Origin: Hyphomicrobiales bacterium
GTDB lineage: Bacteria > Pseudomonadota > Alphaproteobacteria > Rhizobiales > Methyloligellaceae
Length of the DNA: 32,868 nucleotides
Direction: 5' to 3'
Assembly (NCBI GenBank): GCA_021775575.1
Contig: JAJFHO010000208.1
Location: 1-32,868, forward strand
Under the pieces are notes generated by a model. That model did no database searches. It saw only the letters and a program-made list of their open reading frames with translations, and was not told where the DNA came from. Position 1 is the stretch's first letter. The number at the start of each line of letters is the position of its first letter. Of the stretch, positions 8,718-17,369 are shown in pieces. The position numbers and the translations under genes are program-made.

Positions 8718-8759
8718 TTGACAAAATTAACAAAACCGTTAATTAATGAATTCGTTAAT
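8718..8759 (+). promoter_or_regulatory. Promoter with overlapping ArsR-type operator half-sites
   Basis: A TTGACA -35 box at 8718-8723 is followed 16 bases later by a TAATTA -10-like box at 8740-8745. Overlying it, ATTAAC (8726-8731), six bases, then GTTAAT (8738-8743) form a perfect inverted repeat. GTTAAT recurs at 8754-8759, and a near-copy of the left arm, ATTAAT, is at 8742-8747. The base composition is sharply AT-rich against GC-rich surroundings. ArsR-family repressors usually bind such repeats over their own promoter, so autorepression of the 8776-9568 gene pair is likely; effects on the divergent SDR gene are possible. Confidence 0.65.
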
Positions 8760-8775
8760 AACAGAGAGCCTATCC

Positions 8776-9096
8776 ATGGACCAGTTGACCGGCGCATTCT
8801 CGGCCCTCGCCGACCCGACCCGGCGCGCTATCATTGCCCGTCTGGCGGGCGGCAGCGCCACGGTCAACGAACTGGCGGAGCCCTTCGACATCTCGCTGCC
8901 TGCGATATCCCGGCATCTCAAAGTGCTTGAGGGTGCCGGGTTTATACGCCGCGAGATCGAGGCCCAGAAGCGCCGGTGCCATCTGCGGCCCGAAGCTTTG
9001 AAGCAGGCGGTGGATTGGATTGAAGACACACGCCGCTTCTGGTTTGATCGCCTGGATGCGCTGGAGAGCTATCTCGACGAAACGCAAAGGAAATAG
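8776..9096 (+). CDS. ArsR-family winged-helix transcriptional repressor
   Basis: A 106-aa DNA-binding protein. Residues about 8-60 form the ArsR winged helix: LADPTRRAIIARLA, then VNELAEPF, then the recognition helix SLPAISRHLKVLEGAG. The Cys-rich metal motif of ArsR/SmtB sensors is absent (a single Cys68), so it belongs to the non-metal group usually paired with SRPBCC-domain genes. ATG 8776 is preferred over ATG 8746: the latter lies inside the operator and upstream of the predicted transcription start, while GAGAG lies just before 8776. The SRPBCC gene follows after 10 bases, implying an operon. Its effector cannot be deduced. Confidence 0.92.
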   Translation: MDQLTGAFSALADPTRRAIIARLAGGSATVNELAEPFDISLPAISRHLKVLEGAGFIRREIEAQKRRCHLRPEALKQAVDWIEDTRRFWFDRLDALESYLDETQRK

Positions 9097-9106
9097 GATC
9101 AGTCCA

Positions 9107-9568
9107 ATGAGTGATGTAGCGACACGGGACACGAAAATTCTGGACCTCACCATCGAGCGCGAATTCGCGCATCCGCCCGAGGCCGTTTTTAGTGCATGGA
9201 CGCAGGAAGACGCGTTGCGTGTGTGGATGGGGCCGGGAGAAATTACCGCGCCCTACTCGCAGATGGACGCGCGCGTCGGCGGCGCGCTTACGATTCCCAT
9301 GACCCATCCCGACGGCAATGTTCACACCGCGCGCGGTGAAATCGTCGAACTTGTCCCCAACCGCAAGCTGCGCTTCACCTGGGCCTGGGATCAGGAGGAT
9401 GGCAGCCCCGGGCAATCTATGGAAATCACCTTGGAATTCCACACTGCCGGAACCGGGACTCGGCTGGTGCTGCATCAGACCAACTTCATGGATGCCGAAG
9501 CGTGCGACAAGCACGCATCAGGCTGGAATGGATGCTTCGATAAACTTGGCGGCTATCTGGCAGGCTAG
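9107..9568 (+). CDS. SRPBCC (AHSA1-like) domain protein
   Basis: A 153-aa START/Bet v1-fold protein of the AHSA1 type: an N-terminal strand IEREFAHPPEAVFSAWT, the central GEITAPYSQMDARVGGALT, and a C-terminal helix GWNGCFDKLGGYLAG. These small hydrophobic-cavity proteins are commonly encoded directly after a non-metal ArsR repressor, as here (10-base spacing), and are thought to bind or modify a small lipophilic ligand; the ligand is unknown. ATG 9107 is the conserved start; earlier in-frame starts fall inside the repressor gene. Its stop codon lies four bases from the stop of the convergent xerC. Confidence 0.9.
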   Translation: MSDVATRDTKILDLTIEREFAHPPEAVFSAWTQEDALRVWMGPGEITAPYSQMDARVGGALTIPMTHPDGNVHTARGEIVELVPNRKLRFTWAWDQEDGSPGQSMEITLEFHTAGTGTRLVLHQTNFMDAEACDKHASGWNGCFDKLGGYLAG

Positions 9569-9572
9569 GGAT

Positions 9573-10529
9573 CTAACGCGCCCTGGGATGCGCTTCGTCG
9601 TACACCTTCAGCAGATAGGCGGTGTCGACTTCGGTGTAAATTTGCGTCGTCGACAGGCTGGCATGGCCGAGCAGTTCCTGGATTTCGCGCAAATCGGCGC
9701 CGTGGCCGAGCAGATGGGTGGCGAAGGAATGTCTGAGCGCGTGGGGGGTGGCGGTGTCGGGCAGGCCGAGAGCGCCGCGCAGGCGTTCCATCACAAGCTG
9801 GATGATACGGGGCGAGAGCCGCTTGCCCTTGACGCCGAGGAAGAGCGGGCCGTTGGCGGAAAGCGCGAACGGACAGAGCTCCAGATAGCGCGCGACCGCC
9901 TCCTGGGCGAGCGGCAACACCGGAACCGCGCGTTCCTTGCCCCCCTTGCCCTTGATCCGGAGAATATCGCGCCCCGGCCCCGGAGCGTCCCGCCGGTTCA
10001 GGCCGAGCGCTTCGGAGATACGCAGGCCCGACCCATAGAGCAGGGTGAGGACGGCGGCATCGCGCGCCGTAACCCATTCCGGCGCGTCCGCTGCTTCGCC
10101 GGCGGTCGGGTCGGCGGCGATATCGACCGCTTTTGCGACGCTGAGCGGTTTCGGCACGCCGTGGGGCAGTTTCGGCCCGGAGATGGCGCGCACCGCGTCA
10201 TTCTTCACGATTTCCTTGCGGTCGAGATAGCGGAAGAACATCCGCAGCGCCGACAGCGCGCGGGCGAGGCTGCGGCTTGAGAGCCCGTCCTTTCGTCTTT
10301 GCGTGAGATAGGCGCGAAAGTCCCGCGGGGTCAGCGCGGCCATGTCCCCGAGCGACGCCGGCCCGCCCAGATGCCGCGCCAGAAAGCTCAGGAAGGCAGA
10401 GAGATCGCGGTCATAGGCTTCGCGGGTTTTTTCCGCGAGCTGGCGCTCCGTCGCGAGGTAGCTCCTCCAGCCGGCAACGGCTCCGGCCAGGTCGGCTTTG
10501 GCGAGCAGCTCTGTCATCCGTGCGCCCAT
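9573..10529 (-). CDS. xerC: Tyrosine recombinase XerC
   Basis: Site-specific recombinase that with XerD resolves chromosome dimers at dif near the end of replication. The 318-aa protein has the N-terminal SAM-like core-binding domain (about 15-105, with TREAYDRDLSAFLSFL) and the C-terminal catalytic domain. All expected residues are present: Arg170 (GSGLRISEAL), Lys195 (GKGGKER), His263 and Arg266 (HALRHSFATHLL), His289 (LLGHASLSTT) and nucleophile Tyr298 (QIYT). The start could be 10529 or an ATG four codons later (10517); no strong ribosome binding site decides. XerC rather than XerD is inferred from the neighbourhood with fsa and priA, which I recall for alphaproteobacterial xerC. Confidence 0.92.
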   Translation of the reverse strand: MGARMTELLAKADLAGAVAGWRSYLATERQLAEKTREAYDRDLSAFLSFLARHLGGPASLGDMAALTPRDFRAYLTQRRKDGLSSRSLARALSALRMFFRYLDRKEIVKNDAVRAISGPKLPHGVPKPLSVAKAVDIAADPTAGEAADAPEWVTARDAAVLTLLYGSGLRISEALGLNRRDAPGPGRDILRIKGKGGKERAVPVLPLAQEAVARYLELCPFALSANGPLFLGVKGKRLSPRIIQLVMERLRGALGLPDTATPHALRHSFATHLLGHGADLREIQELLGHASLSTTQIYTEVDTAYLLKVYDEAHPRAR

Positions 10530-10553
10530 GGCGCCAATTAACCCCCGAAGGCG

Positions 10554-11210
10554 TTAAAGAATCGTCTGGCCCGTTTTCTCCCAGTCGGCCATGAAGGCGG
10601 CGAGCCCCTTGTCGGTGAGCGCGTGTTTGGTCAAGTCGCGCAGCACCTGCGGCGGCACCGTTGCGACATCGGCGCCGGCAAGCGCGGAGCGTTTGACATG
10701 ATCCTCGCTGCGGATCGATGCCGCGAGAATCTCGGTCGAAAGCGCGTCGTAATTGTCGTAGATGGCGCGGATGTCGCGAATGACCTCGATTCCGTCCTCG
10801 CCGATATCGTCCAGCCGCCCGATGAAGGGCGAAATGAATGTCGCGCCGGCCTTGGCCGCCAGCAGCGCCTGATTGGCGGAGAAACAGAGCGTCACATTCA
10901 CCATCGTGCCGCCCTGGGTGAGCGTTCTGCAGGCCTTCAGACCGTCCCAGGTCAGCGGCACCTTGATCGCTACGTTATCCGCGATCTTTGCCAGCTTGCG
11001 CCCTTCCTCGACCATCGCGTCCGTCTCCAGTGCGGTGACCTCGGCGCTGACCGGACCATCGACCATCGCGCAGATTTCCTTCACGACCTCGGTGAAATCG
11101 CGCCCGGTCTTGGCAACGAGAGAAGGATTTGTCGTGACCCCGTCTATCAGGCCGGTAGCCGCCAAGTCGCGGATCTCGTCGGTATCGGCAGTGTCTACGA
11201 AGAATTTCAT
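10554..11210 (-). CDS. fsa: Transaldolase / fructose-6-phosphate aldolase family protein
   Basis: A 218-aa small transaldolase of the TalC/FSA type. It begins [16 protein letters not shown] and has [13 protein letters not shown] (24-36). The Schiff-base lysine is Lys83 in the AIKVPLT strand, and the phosphate-binding SPFIGRLDD motif follows. The length matches the short subfamily; members act as transaldolases in the pentose-phosphate pathway or as fructose-6-phosphate aldolases, and sequence alone does not separate the two. ATG 11210 is clear because longer in-frame extensions run into the promoter and priA region. It is divergent from priA with 89 bases between the starts, and xerC lies 24 bases downstream on the same strand, so fsa and xerC are probably cotranscribed. 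Confidence 0.94.
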   Translation of the reverse strand: MKFFVDTADTDEIRDLAATGLIDGVTTNPSLVAKTGRDFTEVVKEICAMVDGPVSAEVTALETDAMVEEGRKLAKIADNVAIKVPLTWDGLKACRTLTQGGTMVNVTLCFSANQALLAAKAGATFISPFIGRLDDIGEDGIEVIRDIRAIYDNYDALSTEILAASIRSEDHVKRSALAGADVATVPPQVLRDLTKHALTDKGLAAFMADWEKTGQTIL

Positions 11211-11299
11211 GCTTTTTGTCTCTCTAAGCGATGGGCTCGCTAAACTGTGCGGGCGATTCGTGACATTTCTATAGACCACCCCGGCAAAGGCGCAAGTCC

Positions 11300-13480
11300 T
11301 TGGGCACCCCCGATACGATACCGGTTTTACTCCCGTTGGCGCTCGACGCGCCCTATGACTATCTGGCTCCCGCAGGCGAGGCACTGCTCCCCGGCGACTT
11401 TGTCGCGGTTCCGCTGGGTTCGCGCGAGCGCATAGGCGTCGTTTGGGAAGGGGCGCTTGTCGAGGCGCGCCCCCCGGTGGCGCGCGCGAAGCTGCGCGCG
11501 GTTCTCGGCAGGATCGACGCGCCTGCGCTGCCCGCGATTTCAATGCGCTTCGCGGAGTGGGTTGCGCGATACACGCTTTCGCCTCCGGGCATGGTCCTGC
11601 GCATGATGATGAGCGCGCGCGATGCCTTTGTGCCGGCGAAGCCTGCCTTCGGCGTGCGGCGCGCGGGCGCGGAGCCGGCGCGGATGACGCCCGCGCGGAC
11701 CCGGGTGCTGGAGGTCATGGACAATGGCCTGGCGTGGGCGAAATCGGCGTTGGCCGAGGCCGCCGGCGTCAGCCCCTCGGTGATCAACGGTCTCGTCGAT
11801 GCAGGAACGCTTTGCGTTGAAGTCCTGCCCGAGAGGCCGCTGCCTGAGCCGGACCCGCGCTTCGCCGCGCCCGAGCTGAGCGCGGATCAGGCCCGCGCGG
11901 CGCGAGAATTGCGCGAAACGCTCTGCGCCGGCGGCTTCAGCGTATCGCTGCTCGACGGCGTCACAGGTTCGGGCAAGACGGAGGTTTATTTTGAAGGAGT
12001 GGCCGCCGCGCTGGATTCGGGCAAACAGATTCTCGTTCTGCTTCCCGAGATTGCGCTGACCAGCCAGTTTCTCGCCCGCTTCGAAGCCCGTTTCGGGGTC
12101 CGGCCGGCGGAATGGCATTCGGAGATGACGCCGGCGCGCCGGGGCAAGGTCTGGCGCGCGGTGGCGAACGGCGAGGCCCGCGCGGTCGTCGGCGCCCGCT
12201 CGGCACTGTTCCTGCCCTTTTCGAGCCTTGGCCTGATCGTGGTCGATGAAGAGCATGACCCGGCTTTCAAGCAACAGGACCGGGTGAGCTATCAGGCCCG
12301 CGACATGGCGGTGGTGCGAGGGTCTCTCGGGCATCACGCAGTGATTCTTTCTTCCGCCACGCCCTCGGTCGAAAGCCTCGTCAATGCGCGGACGGGGCGC
12401 TATGCCCATGTGCGGCTTGCCTCGCGCTATTCCGGCGCCGCGCTTCCCGATATCGAGGCAATCGATATGCGCGCCCATCCGCCCGAGCGGGGCCGGTGGC
12501 TGTCGCCTCCGCTGGTATCGGCGGTCGGCGAGACGCTTGCCGCCGGCCAGCAGGCGCTGCTGTTCCTGAACCGGCGCGGCTATGCGCCGCTCACGCTCTG
12601 CCGGAAATGCGGCTACCGCTTCGAATGCCCGCAATGTTCCGCCTGGCTGGTGGAGCATCGCTTCCGGGGGCGGCTGCAATGCCATCATTGCGGCTACGCC
12701 GCGCCGGCGCCCTCCGCATGCCCCAATTGCGCCGCGGAGGAGGCGCTGGTGCCCTGCGGTCCGGGCGTGGAGCGGGTGGCGGAAGAAGTGCAGGAGCGCT
12801 TCCCGCAAGCGCGTATCGCACTGCTGTCCTCCGACGTTACGCCCAATGTGGCGGCGCTGCGCCAGGTGCTGGAGACGATCGAGCAGCGCAACTGCGATCT
12901 CGTGATCGGCACGCAGCTGGTCGCCAAGGGGCACCATTTTCCGGGTCTCGCCACTGTGGGTGTCGTCGACGGCGACCTTGGGCTGGGCCAGGGCGACCCG
13001 CGCGCGGCGGAGCGGACCTACCAGCTGTTGCATCAGGTGACGGGCCGGGCGGGGCGCGAAGCGATAAAGGGAAGAGGTTACATCCAGACCCATATCCCCG
13101 AGCATCCGGTGATACAGGCGCTGGTCTCCGGTGACCGCGACAGCTTTCTCGAACAGGAGATCAGCGCACGCGAGAGCGCCGGTTATCCGCCCTTTGGCTG
13201 GCTTGCAGCACTTATCGTCTCGGCCAATTCCCACGCCGCGGCGCACGACTATGCGCGAATGCTCGTGATGCGTGCGCCCGAGGCCGAGAAAATCGCCGTC
13301 CTCGGCCCGGCGGAAGCGCCGCTGGCGATCATCCGCGGCCGCCACCGCGTGCGCATCTTGGTGAAGGCGGCGCGCGAGGCGGATATGCAGGCCTATCTGC
13401 GCCAGTGGCGTGCCGCCTGTCCGGACCCGAAGGGGAGCGTGCGCCTGACGGTGGATGTCGACCCCTATAATTTCATGTAA
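11300..13480 (+). CDS. priA: Primosomal protein N' (replication restart helicase)
   Basis: 3'-5' superfamily-2 DNA helicase that rebuilds the replisome at collapsed forks. The 726-aa protein has the N-terminal fork-binding domain (about 1-105) and Walker [10 protein letters not shown] with Lys226. The DEEH box is at 316-319, followed by the aromatic-rich loop [13 protein letters not shown]. Eight cysteines bind two zinc ions (434, 437, 443, 446, 461, 464, 474, 477). The helicase C-terminal part includes [13 protein letters not shown] and HQVTGRAGR. The start is TTG at 11300, giving the family N-terminus [16 protein letters not shown]. No nearby ATG or binding site fits better, so weak initiation may limit expression. 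It diverges from fsa and converges on the PPOX gene. Confidence 0.96.
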   Translation: MGTPDTIPVLLPLALDAPYDYLAPAGEALLPGDFVAVPLGSRERIGVVWEGALVEARPPVARAKLRAVLGRIDAPALPAISMRFAEWVARYTLSPPGMVLRMMMSARDAFVPAKPAFGVRRAGAEPARMTPARTRVLEVMDNGLAWAKSALAEAAGVSPSVINGLVDAGTLCVEVLPERPLPEPDPRFAAPELSADQARAARELRETLCAGGFSVSLLDGVTGSGKTEVYFEGVAAALDSGKQILVLLPEIALTSQFLARFEARFGVRPAEWHSEMTPARRGKVWRAVANGEARAVVGARSALFLPFSSLGLIVVDEEHDPAFKQQDRVSYQARDMAVVRGSLGHHAVILSSATPSVESLVNARTGRYAHVRLASRYSGAALPDIEAIDMRAHPPERGRWLSPPLVSAVGETLAAGQQALLFLNRRGYAPLTLCRKCGYRFECPQCSAWLVEHRFRGRLQCHHCGYAAPAPSACPNCAAEEALVPCGPGVERVAEEVQERFPQARIALLSSDVTPNVAALRQVLETIEQRNCDLVIGTQLVAKGHHFPGLATVGVVDGDLGLGQGDPRAAERTYQLLHQVTGRAGREAIKGRGYIQTHIPEHPVIQALVSGDRDSFLEQEISARESAGYPPFGWLAALIVSANSHAAAHDYARMLVMRAPEAEKIAVLGPAEAPLAIIRGRHRVRILVKAAREADMQAYLRQWRAACPDPKGSVRLTVDVDPYNFM

Positions 13481-13522
13481 ATGAAAGCGTCTCAGCCAAA
13501 GATGTTGGCCCGGGATCAAATT

Positions 13523-14134
13523 CTACCACATGGAGTTTGTCGCTCTGGCTGGCCATTCGGCATCATAGTCCTTACCGCCGACGCGGCCATCGCTGATCGC
13601 TGCGAGGATTGTGCCGATGCTGGGCAAGCTTGCCGGATCGACAAAGAGCTCCGGATTCCATAGATCGGCGCGATTGATGGCCCTGGCGCACTGGAAATAG
13701 ACAGCCTCGACCGTCAGGACGATAACCGAGCGCGGCGCTTTTGCGTCAATCGCGAAGGATGCGAGAAGGTCCGCGTCCACCGATATTTCGGCGCGGCCGT
13801 TTACCCGCAAGACGGTCGGCGATCCGGGAATCAGAAACATCAGGGAGGCGCGGGGGTCGCGAACAATGTTCCGGAGGCTGTCGATGCGGTTGTTGCCACG
13901 GCGGTCGGGCATCATCAAGGTGCGCCGATCGTGCATCCTGACAAATCCGGTGCGATCGCCGCGAGGCGTACAGTCAAGCCCTTCCAGCCCCGAGGTGGCG
14001 AGCGCGGCGAAGGGCGAGGCCTTGATGTAGGCCGCGTATTCATCCGTAATGTGGTCGACCTCTTTGACCAGTGAGGGTTCCCTGGGAGCCCCGTAAATGG
14101 CTTCAAGTTCGTCCACGGACTGAATGATTGTCAT
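13523..14134 (-). CDS. Pyridoxamine 5'-phosphate oxidase-like FMN flavoprotein (MSMEG_1061-type)
   Basis: A 203-aa split-barrel flavoprotein of the PPOX class. It starts MTIIQSVDELEAIYG, has the barrel strand SPFAALATSGLEGLDCTPRGD, then MMPDRRGNNRIDSLRNIV, VGLM-type strand equivalents and LRVNGRAEIS. This arrangement matches the group I know as the MSMEG_1061 family, described as FMN-binding PPOX-type proteins. The substrate is unknown; the name does not imply vitamin B6 synthesis. Start 14134 is supported by AAAGGAGG about 9 bases upstream on the - strand. It diverges from the isonitrile-hydratase-like gene across 186 bases and converges on priA. Confidence 0.85.
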   Translation of the reverse strand: MTIIQSVDELEAIYGAPREPSLVKEVDHITDEYAAYIKASPFAALATSGLEGLDCTPRGDRTGFVRMHDRRTLMMPDRRGNNRIDSLRNIVRDPRASLMFLIPGSPTVLRVNGRAEISVDADLLASFAIDAKAPRSVIVLTVEAVYFQCARAINRADLWNPELFVDPASLPSIGTILAAISDGRVGGKDYDAEWPARATNSMW

Positions 14135-14320
14135 ATGCCGCGCCTCCTTTGTCCTGTTCGGGCCGGCGACCATAACGCTGCTCACTGGCGTTTGAAAGCC
14201 ACTGTCAGTCATTGCCTGACAACGACTTCGGGGAAGGGCGAGAAGATTCGCGTGCGCGCGCCACCGATTATCCCTAAGGATAGTCCCGGCAAACACGCCC
14301 AGCCCGAGGGAGCCACCGCC
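14135..14320. promoter_or_regulatory. Divergent intergenic region with two short inverted repeats
   Basis: This 186-base region separates the PPOX gene (-) from the DJ-1/PfpI gene (+). It contains TGTCAG (14203-14208), seven bases, then CTGACA (14216-14221), a perfect inverted repeat. A second one is TATCC (14269-14273), CTAA, GGATA (14278-14282). Both are of operator size. I see no convincing -35/-10 pair and no regulator gene next door, so their role is inference. Confidence 0.4.
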
Positions 14321-15007
14321 ATGCCTTTTGAAATCGGCTTGCTTCTTTTCCCCAATATAACCCAGCTCGATTTGACCGGGCCTTACGAGGTGTTCATCAA
14401 ATTCCCGGGCGCCAAGGTCCGGCTGGTCTGGAAGACGTGTGAACCGGTGACGGCGGGGGGCGGGATGCGCCTCATTCCCGATACGGCCTTCGCCGATTGC
14501 CCGCCGCTCGATTTGATTTGCGTGCCGGGCGGGGCGGGTATGAACCCGTTGCTGAATGATGACGAGACGCTTGCCTTCATCCGCGCTCAGGCGGCGGGGG
14601 CCAAATATGTCACGTCCGTTTGCACCGGTGCGCTCGTGCTGGGCGCGGCCGGACTGCTGCGGGACAAGCGCGCGACGACCCATTGGATGTCGCTGGAGAT
14701 GCTGGAAGCCTTCGGAGCGATACCGTGCGCGGAGCGTGTCGTCGTGGACGGCAATATCGTCACCGGCGGCGGCGTGACGGCGGGGATTGATTTCGCGCTG
14801 GCGATTGCGGGGCGGGAATTTGGCGAGGAGACGGCGCGGGCCATTCAGCTCGGCATTGAATATAATCCCGAGCCTCCCTACGACGCCGGATCTCCGAAGC
14901 GCGCCGGCCAGCGGCTTGTCGCGCAAATCCGCGACGCCGCGGATGCGCGCCAGGCGGAACGCGAAGCGGCCGTTGCCTGCGCCGCGGAAAGGCTCGCCGG
15001 GGCGTGA
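14321..15007 (+). CDS. inhA: DJ-1/PfpI family protein resembling isonitrile hydratase
   Basis: A 228-aa class-I-glutamine-amidotransferase-like protein. Asp17 lies in QLDLTGPYEVF. The nucleophile-elbow Cys101 is in TSVCTGALVLGAAGLL and is followed by RATTHW. These positions and the 228-aa length match what I recall for Pseudomonas isonitrile hydratase, whose catalytic Cys is residue 101; that enzyme hydrates isonitriles to N-formamides. The activity here is therefore a reasoned guess. The C-terminal 30 residues are a charged Ala/Arg/Glu helix. ATG 14321 follows GAGGGAG (14306-14312) with 8-base spacing, which decides it over the far-upstream ATG at 14135. It stands alone on the + strand before the atp operon. 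Alternative: a DJ-1/PfpI member of other function. Confidence 0.8.
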   Translation: MPFEIGLLLFPNITQLDLTGPYEVFIKFPGAKVRLVWKTCEPVTAGGGMRLIPDTAFADCPPLDLICVPGGAGMNPLLNDDETLAFIRAQAAGAKYVTSVCTGALVLGAAGLLRDKRATTHWMSLEMLEAFGAIPCAERVVVDGNIVTGGGVTAGIDFALAIAGREFGEETARAIQLGIEYNPEPPYDAGSPKRAGQRLVAQIRDAADARQAEREAAVACAAERLAGA

Positions 15008-15243
15008 CTACGTTCGTGGCCCAGAGGGCGAAAAACGACGGGACATAGTACCAAAGAATGCACCCGGGAGCACCTGGCGCCATGTTGCCAGCAGGGGGGG
15101 CATATGGTAGAGGATGCGCGGCTTTTATGGGGGTGAGGCGCCGCCTCGCGGAGGCACTTCGAACAGCCCGTCACCCTTTTCTGGGTCCGGCTTCGCCGGG
15201 AACGATGCATAGCCGGATTTCGGCGGCGAAAAGAGTGTATTAG
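15008..15243 (+). promoter_or_regulatory. atp operon leader region with several GC hairpins
   Basis: This is the longest gene-free stretch (236 bases), directly before atpH, and should hold the atp promoter. I see three small perfect hairpins: CTGGC/GCCAG (15074-15091), GCCTC/GAGGC (15143-15155) and CCGGC/GCCGG (15187-15199). No convincing sigma-70 box pair stands out, and there is no tRNA-like or repeated element. The short ORF beginning at 15058 lacks any family resemblance and is not called. Confidence 0.4.
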
Positions 15244-15804
15244 GTGTCAGGCGCAAATCCCATCATTGCCGGTATGCCGGGCCGCTACGCGACGGCTTTG
15301 TTCGAGTTGGCGCTGGAGGCGAACAAGCTCAAGGAGGTCGAGGCCGATCTCAAGGGCTTTGCCGCGCTTCTCGACTCGTCGGATGATCTGACCCGTCTTG
15401 TTCGCTCCCCGGTATTTTCCGCCGATGATCAGCAGCGTGCGCTCGCCGCGATATTGAAGAAGGCGGGCATGAAGCCACTGAGCACGAATTTCCTTGGACT
15501 GGTCGCCAGGAACCGCCGGTTGTTTGCCGTAGGCGACATGATCCGGGCCTTTGTCGGCCTGCTCGCGCACCATCGCGGCGAGGTCACCGCGGACGTGGCG
15601 TCGGCCAAAAAGCTGACCGATGTGCAGACCAGGGCTCTCAAGGCCACCCTCAAATCAGCGATCGGGCAGGACATTCAGGTCTCGACGCAGGTTGACCCGT
15701 CGCTGCTCGGCGGGTTGGTCGTCAAGGTCGGCAGCCGGATGATCGACACATCCCTGCGCACCAAGTTGAACAATCTTAAAATTGCGATGAAAGAGGTAGG
15801 CTGA
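15244..15804 (+). CDS. atpH: F1 ATP synthase delta subunit
   Basis: Stator subunit linking the top of the alpha3beta3 hexamer to the b subunits of F0. The 186-aa protein has the OSCP/delta features: N-terminal helical domain [14 protein letters not shown] (about 11-24) and the C-terminal signature [25 protein letters not shown] (about 152-176). It begins with GTG at 15244; the next in-frame ATG (residue 11) would cut off sequence usual in the family. The stop overlaps the atpA start by one base (TGATG), implying translational coupling. It is the first gene of the F1 operon. Confidence 0.96.
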   Translation: MSGANPIIAGMPGRYATALFELALEANKLKEVEADLKGFAALLDSSDDLTRLVRSPVFSADDQQRALAAILKKAGMKPLSTNFLGLVARNRRLFAVGDMIRAFVGLLAHHRGEVTADVASAKKLTDVQTRALKATLKSAIGQDIQVSTQVDPSLLGGLVVKVGSRMIDTSLRTKLNNLKIAMKEVG

Positions 15805-17336
15805 TGGAAATCCGGGCCGCGGAAATCTCCTCGATCCTCAAGGAGCAAATCAAGAATTTCGGAAAAGAGGCGGAAGTTTCCGAAATCGGGCAGGTGCTGT
15901 CGGTCGGCGACGGTATCGCACGCGTTTACGGTCTGGACAATGTACAGGCTGGCGAGATGGTCGAGTTCCCCGGCGGCATCGCCGGCATGGCGCTCAACCT
16001 CGAGATCGATAATGTCGGCATCGTTATCTTCGGCGACGACCGGGCGATCAAGGAAGGCGATACGGTCAAGCGGACCGGGGCTATCGTCGAGGTCCCCATC
16101 GGCAAGGAGCTGCTGGGCCGCGTCGTCGACGGTCTCGGCAACCCGATCGACGGCAAGGGTCCGATCAAGACCAAGACGAATGCCCGCGTTGACGTGAAAG
16201 CGCCGGGTATCCTGCCGCGCAAATCGGTGCATGAGCCGATGCAGACCGGACTGAAGGCGATCGACGCGCTGATCCCTATCGGCCGCGGCCAGCGCGAACT
16301 CATCATCGGCGACCGGCAGACCGGCAAGACGGCGGTTATTCTGGATGCCATTCTCAATCAGAAATCGATCAATGCGAGCGGCGACGAAAGCAAAAAACTT
16401 TATTGCGTCTATGTAGCGGTCGGGCAGAAGCGTTCGACAGTCGCGCAATTCGTGAAGGCGCTGGAAGAAAATGGCGCGCTGGAATATTCCGTCGTCGTCG
16501 CGGCGACGGCGTCCGATCCGGCGCCGATGCAATTCCTGGCGCCTTATTCCGGGTGCGCCATGGGCGAGTTTTTCCGCGACAATGGAATGCATGCGCTGAT
16601 CGCCTATGACGATCTGTCGAAACAGGCCGTCGCCTACCGCCAGATGTCGCTGCTGCTGCGCCGTCCGCCGGGACGCGAGGCCTATCCCGGCGACGTCTTC
16701 TATCTCCATTCCCGGCTGCTCGAACGCGCCGCCAAGCTCAACGAAGATCATGGCGCGGGCTCGCTGACCGCGCTTCCCGTCGTGGAGACGCAGGCCAACG
16801 ACGTGTCCGCCTATATCCCGACCAATGTGATCTCGATCACCGACGGGCAGATTTTCCTGGAAACCGACCTCTTCTATCAAGGCATCCGCCCGGCGGTGAA
16901 TGTCGGCCTGTCGGTTAGCCGCGTGGGCTCCGCCGCGCAGGTGAAGGCGATGAAGCAGGTCGCGGGCGCGATCAAGGGCGAGCTGGCGCAATATCGTGAG
17001 ATGGCCGCTTTCGCCCAGTTCGGGTCGGATCTGGACGCGGCGACGCAGCGCCTTCTTGCCCGCGGCGAGCGGCTGACGGAGCTTCTCAAACAGCCGCAAT
17101 TTTCGCCGATGACGGTCGATGAGCAGGTGGCGGCGATCTACGCCGGCACCCGGGGCTATCTGGACGGTATTGCGGTTGCCGATGTCGGGCGCTTCGAGGA
17201 AGATCTGCTGCGCCACCTGAAAGACAAGCACGCGCCCGTCATGGAGACTATTCTGAACTCGGGCGAACTTGACGAGAAGACCGAAGCGAAGCTGAAAAAG
17301 GCGCTCGACGCCTTCACCAAAGCCTTCGCGGCGTAG
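15804..17336 (+). CDS. atpA: F1 ATP synthase alpha subunit
   Basis: Non-catalytic nucleotide-binding subunit of the alpha3beta3 head. The 510-aa protein has the N-terminal beta-barrel (about 25-95), the P-loop GDRQTGKT with Lys175, and [11 protein letters not shown] just before it. The DELSD-like region is [12 protein letters not shown], and the arginine-finger motif [10 protein letters not shown] lies at about 371-380. Length and positions coincide with well-studied bacterial alpha subunits. It overlaps atpH by one base and is followed by atpG after 33 bases. The ATP synthase head works at the cytoplasmic face of the inner membrane. Confidence 0.99.
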   Translation: MEIRAAEISSILKEQIKNFGKEAEVSEIGQVLSVGDGIARVYGLDNVQAGEMVEFPGGIAGMALNLEIDNVGIVIFGDDRAIKEGDTVKRTGAIVEVPIGKELLGRVVDGLGNPIDGKGPIKTKTNARVDVKAPGILPRKSVHEPMQTGLKAIDALIPIGRGQRELIIGDRQTGKTAVILDAILNQKSINASGDESKKLYCVYVAVGQKRSTVAQFVKALEENGALEYSVVVAATASDPAPMQFLAPYSGCAMGEFFRDNGMHALIAYDDLSKQAVAYRQMSLLLRRPPGREAYPGDVFYLHSRLLERAAKLNEDHGAGSLTALPVVETQANDVSAYIPTNVISITDGQIFLETDLFYQGIRPAVNVGLSVSRVGSAAQVKAMKQVAGAIKGELAQYREMAAFAQFGSDLDAATQRLLARGERLTELLKQPQFSPMTVDEQVAAIYAGTRGYLDGIAVADVGRFEEDLLRHLKDKHAPVMETILNSGELDEKTEAKLKKALDAFTKAFAA

Positions 17337-17369
17337 CGACGCGATAGCGACAGGGAACGAGACGGCGCC

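Noticed and set aside
9573-10529. Tyrosine recombinase as a sign of an integrated element
   Set aside because: Length, motifs and neighbours fit housekeeping XerC; there are no att-like repeats, tRNA or phage genes around it.
11211-11299. TATAGA at 11270-11275 as a priA -10 box
   Set aside because: No -35 match at any acceptable spacing.
11540-13519. 659-aa open frame antisense to priA
   Set aside because: Same cause: stop codons are rare opposite GC-rich codons; no recognisable domain or binding site.
15058-15243. 61-aa open frame before atpH
   Set aside because: No ribosome binding site or family resemblance, and it runs through hairpin-rich leader sequence.
15675-17231. 518-aa open frame antisense to atpA
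   Set aside because: Shadow of atpA; the translated sequence is His/Arg/Asp-rich with no domain.
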